Source: Bacteroidales bacterium (GTDB lineage Bacteria > Bacteroidota > Bacteroidia > Bacteroidales > WRGA01). From it: 5,369 nt of DNA. Every line of letters starts with the position of its first letter. Position 1 is the stretch's first letter. A program made the position numbers and the translations under genes. The stretch lies in contig JAITHZ010000078.1 in NCBI GenBank assembly GCA_031279795.1, positions 1 to 5,369 on the forward strand, read 5' to 3'. The notes beneath the pieces were generated by a model. That model was not told the DNA's origin and searched no databases. It worked only from the letters and a program-made list of their open reading frames with translations. Shown piece by piece: positions 1 to 5,369 of this stretch.

Positions 1-744
1 GAAATGAACGGCGTGCTGAATTTTTCGGTACTCGACGGCTGGTGGTATGAAGGTTATGTGGATGGAGCAGGCTGGGCATTGACCGACAAAATCACTTACG
101 AAAACCACGAACACCAAGACCAACTTGATGCTGCAACGATATATGGAATGCTTGAAAATCAAATCATTCCGCTGTATTTTGCAAAAAATGGGCACGGATA
201 TTCTTCCGAATGGATACAATACATCAAAAATTCCATTGCTCAAATAGCGCCGGTATATACAACCAAACGTATGCTTGACGATTACATCGACCATTTCTAC
301 AGACGTCTTGCTACCCGTTCAAAAAATTTGCAGGCAAATGGATATGCCAAGGCTAAAGCTATCTCGGCATGGAAGGAAATGATTGCCGACAAATGGCACA
401 CCATACAGGTGGTTTCGGCAACGGATATTGCCGCGCAGAACGCACAGCACAACCTTGTATCGGGACAGGAATACGTTGTCGAAGCCGTAATTGACAAAGG
501 CGAAATCGAAGATTATTGTCTTAGTGTAGAAATGGTTATTACATCTACTGACCCTGTTACAAACAAAATCAAGGTCATTTCCATTTCCGAATTTGATTTG
601 GTAAAAACCGACGGCAATCTGATGTATTTCCGTCTGGAACTCGAACAGCAGCTCGGAGGCGCATTCAAATACGCTTTCCGCATGTTCCCCAAAAATCCAG
701 ATTTGCCGCATAGAATGGATTTATGTTATGTAAACTGGTTTTAA
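1..744 (+). CDS. Alpha-glucan (glycogen/maltodextrin) phosphorylase, C-terminal part; 5' end outside the window
   Basis: This is the last 247 residues of a GT35-family alpha-glucan phosphorylase, a cytoplasmic PLP enzyme that removes glucose-1-phosphate from the ends of glycogen or maltodextrin. The reading frame is open from base 1, so the Met at bases 4-6 is internal and not the start. The diagnostic block is at visible residues 3-19 (NGVLNFSVLDGWWYEGY), which in this family directly follows the GTSGxK segment carrying the PLP lysine. That lysine should therefore lie just left of the window edge and cannot be seen. The C-terminal tail, including FRMFPKNPDLPHRMD, resembles Bacteroidota members. 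Those are usually about 850 residues long, and some may be fused to an N-terminal glycogen synthase domain, which cannot be judged here. The gene ends in TAA 20 bp before the -33 element of the trp promoter, and no hairpin terminator is visible after it. The family call is firm; exact substrate preference is unknown. Confidence 0.9.
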   Translation, partial: EMNGVLNFSVLDGWWYEGYVDGAGWALTDKITYENHEHQDQLDAATIYGMLENQIIPLYFAKNGHGYSSEWIQYIKNSIAQIAPVYTTKRMLDDYIDHFYRRLATRSKNLQANGYAKAKAISAWKEMIADKWHTIQVVSATDIAAQNAQHNLVSGQEYVVEAVIDKGEIEDYCLSVEMVITSTDPVTNKIKVISISEFDLVKTDGNLMYFRLELEQQLGGAFKYAFRMFPKNPDLPHRMDLCYVNWF

Positions 745-763
745 TTTTTTTTTCGATGCTTTT

Positions 764-794
764 TTTGATTTTTCAACTAAACGAACTATCTTTG
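764..794 (+). promoter_or_regulatory. Bacteroidota-type -33/-7 promoter for the trp leader and trpDC
   Basis: TTTG at 764-767 and TATCTTTG at 787-794 match the -33 (TTTG) and -7 (TAnnTTTG) elements recognised by the primary sigma factor of Bacteroidota, with a 19-bp spacer that is in the usual range. Transcription would be expected to begin around 799-802, about 15 nt before the leader-peptide ATG at 816. The placement, just upstream of a leader peptide and attenuator, supports the call. The TTTG lies at the end of a T-rich run, so the -33 match alone would be weak; the -7 match is exact to consensus. Confidence 0.75.
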
Positions 795-815
795 CCACAT
801 CAAAAAAACAGACGA

Positions 816-884
816 ATGATCAGACATATCATAAATAATTATTGGTGGTGGCGCTTACAACTTCGACAAGTCGTGAGGAGCTGA
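816..884 (+). CDS. trpL: Trp leader peptide with three tandem Trp codons
   Basis: This is a 22-codon open reading frame, ATG at 816-818 and TGA at 882-884. Its middle reads NNYWWWRLQ, with TGG TGG TGG at 843-851. Three consecutive Trp codons in so short a frame, directly upstream of trpDC and followed by an intrinsic terminator, is the hallmark of a ribosome-mediated attenuation leader. In such systems the ribosome stalls at the Trp codons when charged tRNA-Trp is scarce, and this decides which downstream hairpin forms. The start is preceded by an A-rich stretch (CAAAAAAACAGACGA) without a Shine-Dalgarno, as is normal for Bacteroidota. The peptide itself is not expected to have a function. 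The symbol is given by role, not by sequence homology to enteric TrpL. Confidence 0.88.
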   Translation: MIRHIINNYWWWRLQLRQVVRS

Positions 885-936
885 GCCATGTAACTAAATG
901 ATTGCAAATACCAAAGGGCCTGTCGTAACTCACGAC
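862..936 (+). promoter_or_regulatory. Candidate antiterminator pairings of the trp attenuator
   Basis: Two pairings could exclude the terminator. First, 862-872 can pair with 917-928: the core is CGACA (864-868) with TGTCG (921-925), extended by TT/AA and by GTC/GGC including a G-U pair, with a bulged U926 and an A869/C920 mismatch. Second, GTCGTGAG (870-877) is perfectly complementary to CTCACGAC (929-936), which covers part of the terminator loop and half of its 3' arm. A ribosome stalled on the Trp codons at 843-851 would leave roughly 864 onwards free, allowing these pairings. A ribosome reaching the TGA at 882-884 would cover this region and let the terminator form. The geometry is read from sequence; which pairing operates is inference. 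Confidence 0.65.
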
Positions 937-946
937 AGGCCTTTTT
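917..946 (+). terminator. Intrinsic terminator of the trp attenuator
   Basis: GGCCTGTCGT (917-926) and ACGACAGGCC (932-941) form a perfect 10-bp GC-rich stem around a 5-nt AACTC loop, followed at once by TTTTT (942-946). The stem can be lengthened by A/U and G-U pairs from 913-916 with 942-945. It lies 32 nt after the leader-peptide stop and 56 nt before the trpD start codon, so it acts inside the 5' leader of trpDC. This makes it a conditional attenuator terminator and not the end of the upstream phosphorylase gene, although it would also stop any read-through from that gene. Confidence 0.93.
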
Positions 947-1002
947 AACAAAAATAATTAACATATTAAATTAAGAATCTAAAAACAAATTCATAAACCA
1001 AG

Positions 1003-1998
1003 ATGAAAGAAATACTGTACCGACTGTTTGAACATCAGTATTTGAACAGAAATGAAGCCAAAGAGACGCTCCAGAACATGGCAGCAGGCAAATACAATCA
1101 AGCGCAGATAGCTGCATTTGTTTCCGTGTATTTGATGCGCAACATCACGCTGGAAGAATTGACGGGATTTCGCGAAGCGTTGCTTGGGTTGTGCCTGCCA
1201 GTCGACTTACAGCAATACAATCCCATTGACATTGTCGGTACCGGCGGCGACAACAAAAATACATTCAATATTTCCACCGCCAGCTGTTTCGTAGTGGCCG
1301 GCGCTGGTTATAAGGTGGTAAAACACGGCAATTACGGCGCAACGTCTATCAGCGGAGCATCAAACGTGATGGAAATGCACGGCGTGAAGTTCACTGCCGA
1401 CATTGGGAAACTGCGAAAGTCCATCGAGGAAAGCAACCTGGCTTACCTCCATGCGCCACTGTTTAATCCTGCGCTGAAAACCGTAGCCGGTGTTCGAAAA
1501 GAGCTGGGAGTGCGCACGTTTTTCAATGTGCTGGGGCCGCTGGTCAATCCCGTTACACCCAAAAACAACTTGCTTGGCGTTTTCAACCTGAGCATGGGAC
1601 GCCTTTATTATTATGTTTATCAACAACTGGGCGGAAACTTTGCTGTGGTACACAGCCTCGACGGTTACGATGAAATTTCGCTCACCAGCGAATTTAAAGT
1701 GATTACAAAATCGGGCGAACAATTGTTCCATCCCGAAGAGATTGGCTTCCCCCGCATCGCGCAAACCGACCTTTCCGGAGGAAACTCCGTAGAAGAGGCT
1801 GCAAAAATATTTGATAACGTAATGAATAATTGTTCAACAACGCCACAAAAAAATACAGTCATCATTAACAGCGCCTTTGCCATCACCACGATTGATCCGA
1901 CGATTTCCCTGCACGAGGCCATCGCAATGGCTAACGAATCGCTCGAAAGTGGCGCAGCATTGGGTAAATTACGTAAATTCCTAATTCTTAATTCTTAA
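1003..1998 (+). CDS. trpD: Anthranilate phosphoribosyltransferase
   Basis: TrpD transfers the phosphoribosyl group of PRPP to anthranilate, giving N-phosphoribosylanthranilate, the second step from chorismate to tryptophan, in the cytoplasm. The 331 residues are a normal length for the stand-alone enzyme, with no fused TrpG glutaminase domain. An N-terminal helical region (about 1-70) is followed by the PRPP-binding glycine-rich loop GTGGD (79-83), NISTA (89-93), KHGN (107-110), the RKELGVRTFFN segment (165-175) expected to contact anthranilate, and DGYDE (220-224), whose Asp-Glu pair binds magnesium. All key motifs are present. The ATG has only A/T-rich sequence upstream, typical of Bacteroidota. 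The gene is preceded by the tryptophan attenuator and is 7 bp from trpC, so the two are cotranscribed and controlled by Trp supply. The last few codons run into a short TAATTCT tandem repeat. Confidence 0.96.
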   Translation: MKEILYRLFEHQYLNRNEAKETLQNMAAGKYNQAQIAAFVSVYLMRNITLEELTGFREALLGLCLPVDLQQYNPIDIVGTGGDNKNTFNISTASCFVVAGAGYKVVKHGNYGATSISGASNVMEMHGVKFTADIGKLRKSIEESNLAYLHAPLFNPALKTVAGVRKELGVRTFFNVLGPLVNPVTPKNNLLGVFNLSMGRLYYYVYQQLGGNFAVVHSLDGYDEISLTSEFKVITKSGEQLFHPEEIGFPRIAQTDLSGGNSVEEAAKIFDNVMNNCSTTPQKNTVIINSAFAITTIDPTISLHEAIAMANESLESGAALGKLRKFLILNS

Positions 1999-2000
1999 TT
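1982..2000. repeat. Short TAATTCT tandem repeat across the trpD stop codon
   Basis: TAATTCT occurs at 1982-1988 and again at 1989-1995, followed by the partial copy TAATT at 1996-2000. It encodes the last residues of TrpD (LILNS) and supplies its TAA stop, then runs into the 7-bp gap before trpC. It is probably a chance or slippage-derived A/T-rich repeat with no clear role. Confidence 0.5.
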
Positions 2001-2005
2001 ATAAC

Positions 2006-2788
2006 ATGGATATATTAGACAGAATAATCGCTCAAAAGCGAATTGAATTACAACAGCGAAAGGAAGTTATCAGTCAGGAAACGATTGAAAGCAAAATATT
2101 TGAACGACATCCCAAACGCTCGCTGAAAGAGGCATTGCAACAGTCGACCACAGGAATCATTGCCGAGTTTAAACGCAAATCGCCGTCAAAGGGATTTATC
2201 AAGGAAGGAGCGGATGTACGTGACATTGTACCTGCGTATACACACGCCGGAGCCGCAGGAATCTCCATTCTCACGGACGAACATTTTTTTGGCGGTTCGC
2301 TTTCCGACTTGAAGCATGCCCGAAAACTGACAGACGTCCCGATTCTGCGCAAGGACTTTATAATCGACGAATACGAACTGTATGTAGCAAAGGCGATTGG
2401 AGCTGACGTCATTTTGTTGATTGCTGCCACGTTAACTGCAAAACAGGCGGAAAGGCTGGCACAAAAAGCCCATTTGCTGAATTTGGAAGTTTTGTTGGAA
2501 ATCCACAACGAAAACGAGCTGGAACATATAAATGAATACGTTGATCTAGTCGGAATTAACAACAGGAATCTAAAAACGTTTCAAGTAGATTTGCAAGCCT
2601 CGCTCACATTGGCAGAAAAACTGCCGACAGACTTAGTGAAAATATCCGAAAGTGGCATTTCAAAACCGGAAACCATTCGGCAATTCAAACAGGCTGGATT
2701 TCAAGGTTTTTTGATCGGAGAATGTTTCATGACAACCGAAGATCCCGGCAAAGCATTATCGGAATTGATTGCTAATTTATTGGTTTAG
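2006..2788 (+). CDS. trpC: Indole-3-glycerol phosphate synthase
   Basis: TrpC closes the ring of carboxyphenylamino-deoxyribulose phosphate with loss of CO2 and water, giving indole-3-glycerol phosphate. The protein is 260 residues, the usual length of the single-domain TIM-barrel enzyme, and is not fused to TrpF. Catalytic motifs appear in order: AEFKRKSPSKG (53-63, with Glu54 and Lys56), ISILTDEHFFGGS (86-98), LRKDFIIDEYE (114-124, with catalytic Lys116), LLEIHNENE (163-171, Glu165), GINNRNL (183-189), ISESGIS (213-219) and the phosphate-binding GFLIGE (234-239). Every expected active-site residue is present. It starts 7 bp after trpD, so it shares its transcript and attenuator. Its 3' end overlaps the convergent ABC ATPase gene by 17 bp. 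No trpF, trpB or trpA follows, and these must be elsewhere if the pathway is complete. Confidence 0.96.
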   Translation: MDILDRIIAQKRIELQQRKEVISQETIESKIFERHPKRSLKEALQQSTTGIIAEFKRKSPSKGFIKEGADVRDIVPAYTHAGAAGISILTDEHFFGGSLSDLKHARKLTDVPILRKDFIIDEYELYVAKAIGADVILLIAATLTAKQAERLAQKAHLLNLEVLLEIHNENELEHINEYVDLVGINNRNLKTFQVDLQASLTLAEKLPTDLVKISESGISKPETIRQFKQAGFQGFLIGECFMTTEDPGKALSELIANLLV

Positions 2789-3548
2789 AATATGAGAATT
2801 TTGGGAAAATTTCATGCAAAATTCCGTTGAAAATCACTTCGTCAGGCGTCATGTCATGGATGCCGGAAGCGTGCATCAGCCACATTCGATTTGACAGTTG
2901 CAGCGCCAAATCCAGTTCATGTGTAGAAAGCAGCATGGATTTACCGGTTTTTTCGCAGATTTCCTTCAGCCGCGAAAGAATTTCAATGCGGTTGTTGACG
3001 TCCAGATGAGCTGTCGGTTCGTCAAGGAAAATGACGGGTGTGTCCTGAACCAGCGCTTTGGCTATCATAACCCGCTGTTTTTCGCCGTCGGAAAGTTCCG
3101 ACACCTGACGGTTTTCATATCCGTCAAGAGCTATAAGAGCCAACGATTCGGCAATTTTTTCCCTGTCGTGGCGCGACAGATTGCCCATCCAGGCAGTGTA
3201 GGGCGAACGTCCCATTGCCACTAAATCCCACACTGACAAACCGGAAACTCTGACTGGGTCTGTCAGTACAATAGCTATCCGCTTTGCTTTTTCGCGAATG
3301 GGTATTCTGTACAAGTCGTCATTTCCCATTCTTACACAACCATGTAATGGAGGGTGCAATCCGGCGAGAGTTTTCAACAAGGTTGATTTTCCGCAGCCGT
3401 TTGCACCGACAAGCACAGTGAAATTTCCCGAAAATACCGACACATCAAGAGCTTTCTGCACAACACGTAATTTTCCTTTGTGCCGGTATCCAACGGACAA
3501 ATTTTCTGTATGCAATATGGCATCATCTATCATCCGTCTATCATTCAT
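2772..3548 (-). CDS. ABC transporter ATP-binding protein, FecE/BtuD-like (iron-complex or cobalamin import type)
   Basis: This is a 258-residue cytoplasmic ATPase subunit. Visible motifs are Walker A GANGCGKST (48-56), signature LSDGE (152-156, where LSGGQ is usual), Walker B VIFLDEP (172-178, catalytic Glu177), D-loop region AHLD (180-183), and the switch His210 in STHE. The stretch VWDLVAMGRSPY (106-117) is typical of the FecE/FepC/BtuD group that powers uptake of ferric siderophores, haem or corrinoids. The Q-loop position, reading AIVLTD around 92-97, appears to carry Thr96 instead of Gln. No permease or substrate-binding protein gene is in the window, so its partner and substrate are unknown. 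The chosen ATG overlaps the rimM TGA as ATGA, which supports translational coupling and this start over the Met at residue 6. It is the last gene of its strand's unit. Confidence 0.88.
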   Translation of the reverse strand: MNDRRMIDDAILHTENLSVGYRHKGKLRVVQKALDVSVFSGNFTVLVGANGCGKSTLLKTLAGLHPPLHGCVRMGNDDLYRIPIREKAKRIAIVLTDPVRVSGLSVWDLVAMGRSPYTAWMGNLSRHDREKIAESLALIALDGYENRQVSELSDGEKQRVMIAKALVQDTPVIFLDEPTAHLDVNNRIEILSRLKEICEKTGKSMLLSTHELDLALQLSNRMWLMHASGIHDMTPDEVIFNGILHEIFPKFSYSKPIN

Positions 3549-4072
3549 CTTAAATGAAATAATCCCTCAGGAAATGTTACTGTAATTATTTTTTCATCTA
3601 TTTTTATTTCATGGATAAAATCTTCGTTTGCCGGAAATATACGTTCTTCCTTGTCACAAACAACTAAAAAGAGCGTATTTACTGTAGTTTCGTCAATGGC
3701 TTCAATTTCGCCTAATACGCCGACATTGAGGTCGATAATCGAAAATCCTATTAAGTCTTTCCAAGTCAATTCATGTTGTTCTTCAGTTATTTCCGGCAAC
3801 AAATTTCTGGTCAGATAAATGCTTGCGCCGGTCAGCATTTTTGCACGAGAGGCGATGGTTGCATCTTGTATTTTGACCAACCAGCGGTTACTTGCTATCG
3901 GACGCACCTGTTCGATGAAAAACGGGACAAAAATACCGTCGATACAACAAACAATATAAGGCAGCGTTGTTACATCAACATTCAGATTATCAAGACGTAA
4001 TAGCATTTCGCCGTGTGAGCCATGCGGTTTGAGAAATTTTCCGGTCAGCTGTAATTCGTTCTCCTGAATCAT
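3545..4072 (-). CDS. rimM: Ribosome maturation factor RimM
   Basis: RimM binds ribosomal protein S19 and assists late maturation of the 30S subunit head and 16S rRNA processing. From the ATG at 4070-4072 the protein has 175 residues, normal for the family. The N-terminal beta-barrel domain carries GKFLKPHGSHGE (11-22) and VPFFIE (49-54). The C-terminal PRC-barrel domain (about 100-172) carries LIGFSIIDLNVGVLGEIEAI, IFPANEDFI (145-153) and the closing FPEGLF (167-172). The frame is open further upstream, with TTG at 4082-4084 and GTG at 4079-4081, but these would overlap the upstream peptidase gene. The ATG gives a conventional N-terminus 5 nt after that gene's stop, so I prefer it. The stop overlaps the ABC ATPase start by 4 nt. 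The M23 peptidase-rimM adjacency is, to my knowledge, common in Bacteroidales. Confidence 0.93.
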   Translation of the reverse strand: MIQENELQLTGKFLKPHGSHGEMLLRLDNLNVDVTTLPYIVCCIDGIFVPFFIEQVRPIASNRWLVKIQDATIASRAKMLTGASIYLTRNLLPEITEEQHELTWKDLIGFSIIDLNVGVLGEIEAIDETTVNTLFLVVCDKEERIFPANEDFIHEIKIDEKIITVTFPEGLFHLR

Positions 4073-4077
4073 AACAT

Positions 4078-5369
4078 TCACCAAATAAAGGTTGTGGAGT
4101 ATTCTGTTTCATTGCCGCAATTGTCAGAAACCGTCAACCGAAACTTATGCTGCTGTCCCTTGCTGATGCGTGCGGCATTCAACTTGGCCGACAGCATGTT
4201 GTTTTTTGCGTCGTAGTTCAACACATAAAACTTGCCGTCGATTTCCGTCCGGTATTGCCGGATTCCACTGTCGGCGTCGGTAATTCTGCAATTGACGGTT
4301 CCGGTTTTTCCCCACTGCATTTCTCTGACTGGCGTAATGACAGGAGGGACAAAATCCGACACAACGGCGTAATCGCCAAAATCGCGCACTTCCGTTTCAA
4401 ACCAACCGTTTGCATACACTGTCTTGTTGTAAATTTTCTTGCCAGTATCCGTAAAGCGGGCGATGTAATACTTGGATGCGTCGTTTAGCAGATGTTGGGA
4501 TACACGTATTTTTAACGGGCAGTAACCGTGCAGTGGATTGTCGTTGTAATCGTGCAGCGTATACACAGGCGATACGGCCTCCATGCTGTTTTTTATATCG
4601 TATTTAAAGTAAATATCGCAGTACAGGTTTCCTTTGGGAATCAAGAAGTCTACATCTTCCAGTATGAATTTACCGGTTTTGTCGCAAACCATTTTCAGGG
4701 TGTTTGGGCGATTGACGGGCGGGAATATTCCGCGTTGTCCACGAATGGTAAACTGAAAATCCGTTTTGTTTCCGTAAAAATCTTCAACGGTATACGTCAG
4801 CAAATAATCGCGTTCTTCATCAATACTGATAAGGCCATTGTTTTGTATTTGTCTGTAAATTGGAAGTTTATTACCCTGCTCAATAAATGATTTCATGAAA
4901 AAGCCCTTTTGTTTTCGCCATACGGCATAATCAATCCAACTGTTCAGGTAGCGCGTATCGTCAAACGAAAAGTGATCCATACGGCTTTCATAAACCGTTT
5001 TCCCATTGACGTTAAGCGTGATAATGTATGGCCCGAACGTATTGGAAACTCCGTTCATATAGTCGTATGCTTTCAGTGCAACACCAATTTTTCCCCAAGC
5101 CGTAATTTCGCCGGAGAGCGATTTGCGTCCGGTTTTTCGGTCTGTTTGCAGCGGAAACGTTTTTGGCTCAGGCGCACCATTCACAAGTCCAGAATCAAGC
5201 ATGGGGATAACCCTGATTTCCAGAATCTGCGGCGGACGCGAGTCGGAGATGTACCCTCCAAGAAACGGCAGTGGGTTCAACGGTTCGTCCGAAGCTGCGT
5301 CGCGAACTTCAAAATGCAGATGCGGCCCGCCGGAACTGCCCGAATTTCCGCTGTAGGCAATAAACTGTC
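4078..5369 (-). CDS. M23-family (LytM-type) metallopeptidase, C-terminal part; N-terminus outside the window
   Basis: The frame is open to the right edge and about 429 residues are visible. The first visible residues contain GNSGSSGGPHLHFEVRD: this is the end of the M23 catalytic domain, with the general-base and zinc-binding His pair in HLH (visible residues 16 and 18). The upstream HxxxD zinc ligands, signal peptide and start lie beyond the edge. A TTG at 5278-5280 is internal to this domain and is not the start. M23 enzymes cleave peptide crosslinks in peptidoglycan and act in the periplasm or at the cell surface. The following 380 or so residues form a long beta-rich extension. Its last 90 residues, with DADSGI and DNCGNE, look like an Ig-like or fibronectin-like fold. 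Bacteroidota M23 proteins with such an extension commonly reach about 550 residues. Because HLH is intact the enzyme may be active, but half of the zinc site is unseen. Confidence 0.88.
   Translation of the reverse strand, partial: QFIAYSGNSGSSGGPHLHFEVRDAASDEPLNPLPFLGGYISDSRPPQILEIRVIPMLDSGLVNGAPEPKTFPLQTDRKTGRKSLSGEITAWGKIGVALKAYDYMNGVSNTFGPYIITLNVNGKTVYESRMDHFSFDDTRYLNSWIDYAVWRKQKGFFMKSFIEQGNKLPIYRQIQNNGLISIDEERDYLLTYTVEDFYGNKTDFQFTIRGQRGIFPPVNRPNTLKMVCDKTGKFILEDVDFLIPKGNLYCDIYFKYDIKNSMEAVSPVYTLHDYNDNPLHGYCPLKIRVSQHLLNDASKYYIARFTDTGKKIYNKTVYANGWFETEVRDFGDYAVVSDFVPPVITPVREMQWGKTGTVNCRITDADSGIRQYRTEIDGKFYVLNYDAKNNMLSAKLNAARISKGQQHKFRLTVSDNCGNETEYSTTFIW

Noticed and set aside
745..766. T-rich runs (T9 at 745-753, T7 at 760-766) after the phosphorylase stop, as a terminator
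   Set aside because: No stable stem precedes either run; only a 4-bp stem with a 2-nt loop could be drawn near the stop codon. The second run is better explained as part of the -33 promoter element.
864..873. Palindrome CGACAAGTCG as an operator for a DNA-binding regulator
   Set aside because: It lies inside the leader-peptide frame and is accounted for by the RNA pairings of the attenuator; there is no second copy to support a protein-binding site.
2074..2562. Minus-strand 162-codon open frame within trpC
   Set aside because: It lies wholly antisense to trpC, which has all catalytic motifs, and its own translation shows no recognisable motif.
2797..2811. AATTTT-GGG-AAAATT inverted repeat after trpC as a terminator
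   Set aside because: The 6-bp stem is purely A/U, the 3-nt loop is tight, no U-tract follows, and it lies within the coding end of the opposing ATPase gene.
5278..5280. TTG as the start of the right-hand minus-strand gene
   Set aside because: The frame remains open to the window edge and encodes the conserved M23 HLHFEVRD motif upstream of this codon, so the gene is partial.
5123..5356. Plus-strand 77-codon open frame
   Set aside because: It is antisense to the M23 peptidase, whose HLHFE motif and long continuous frame show the minus strand is the coding one.

Overview
The window looks like chromosomal DNA from a member of the Bacteroidota, probably Bacteroidales. The evidence is a -33/-7 promoter of the TTTG / TAnnTTTG type, start codons with A/T-rich upstream sequence and no clear Shine-Dalgarno, Bacteroidota-style sequences in TrpD and the alpha-glucan phosphorylase, and an M23 peptidase-rimM gene pair familiar from this phylum. 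No mobile element, CRISPR array, rRNA or tRNA was found. All six full-length or partial protein genes belong to recognisable families.

Layout. Bases 1-744 (+) hold the C-terminal end of an alpha-glucan phosphorylase, cut by the left edge. Bases 745-1002 form a regulatory intergenic region with a Bacteroidota promoter (764-794), a 22-codon leader peptide with three consecutive Trp codons (816-884), alternative RNA pairings, and an intrinsic terminator (917-946). This is a classical ribosome-mediated tryptophan attenuator. It precedes trpD (1003-1998) and trpC (2006-2788), which encode the second and fourth steps of the route from chorismate to tryptophan. No other trp gene is in the window.

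On the opposite strand, reading from the right edge leftwards, are an M23 (LytM-type) cell-wall peptidase cut by the right edge (4078-5369), the ribosome maturation factor rimM (3545-4072), and a FecE/BtuD-like ABC transporter ATPase (2772-3548). The three are packed with a 5-nt gap and a 4-nt ATGA overlap, so they very probably form one transcription unit. Its last gene overlaps the 3' end of trpC by 17 bp in a convergent arrangement.

The most interesting element is the trp leader. Its codon content, stop position and alternative hairpins fit together as a working attenuator controlling a detached trpDC pair. I see no evidence for a wholly new biological system; the protein genes are ordinary housekeeping and metabolic genes.
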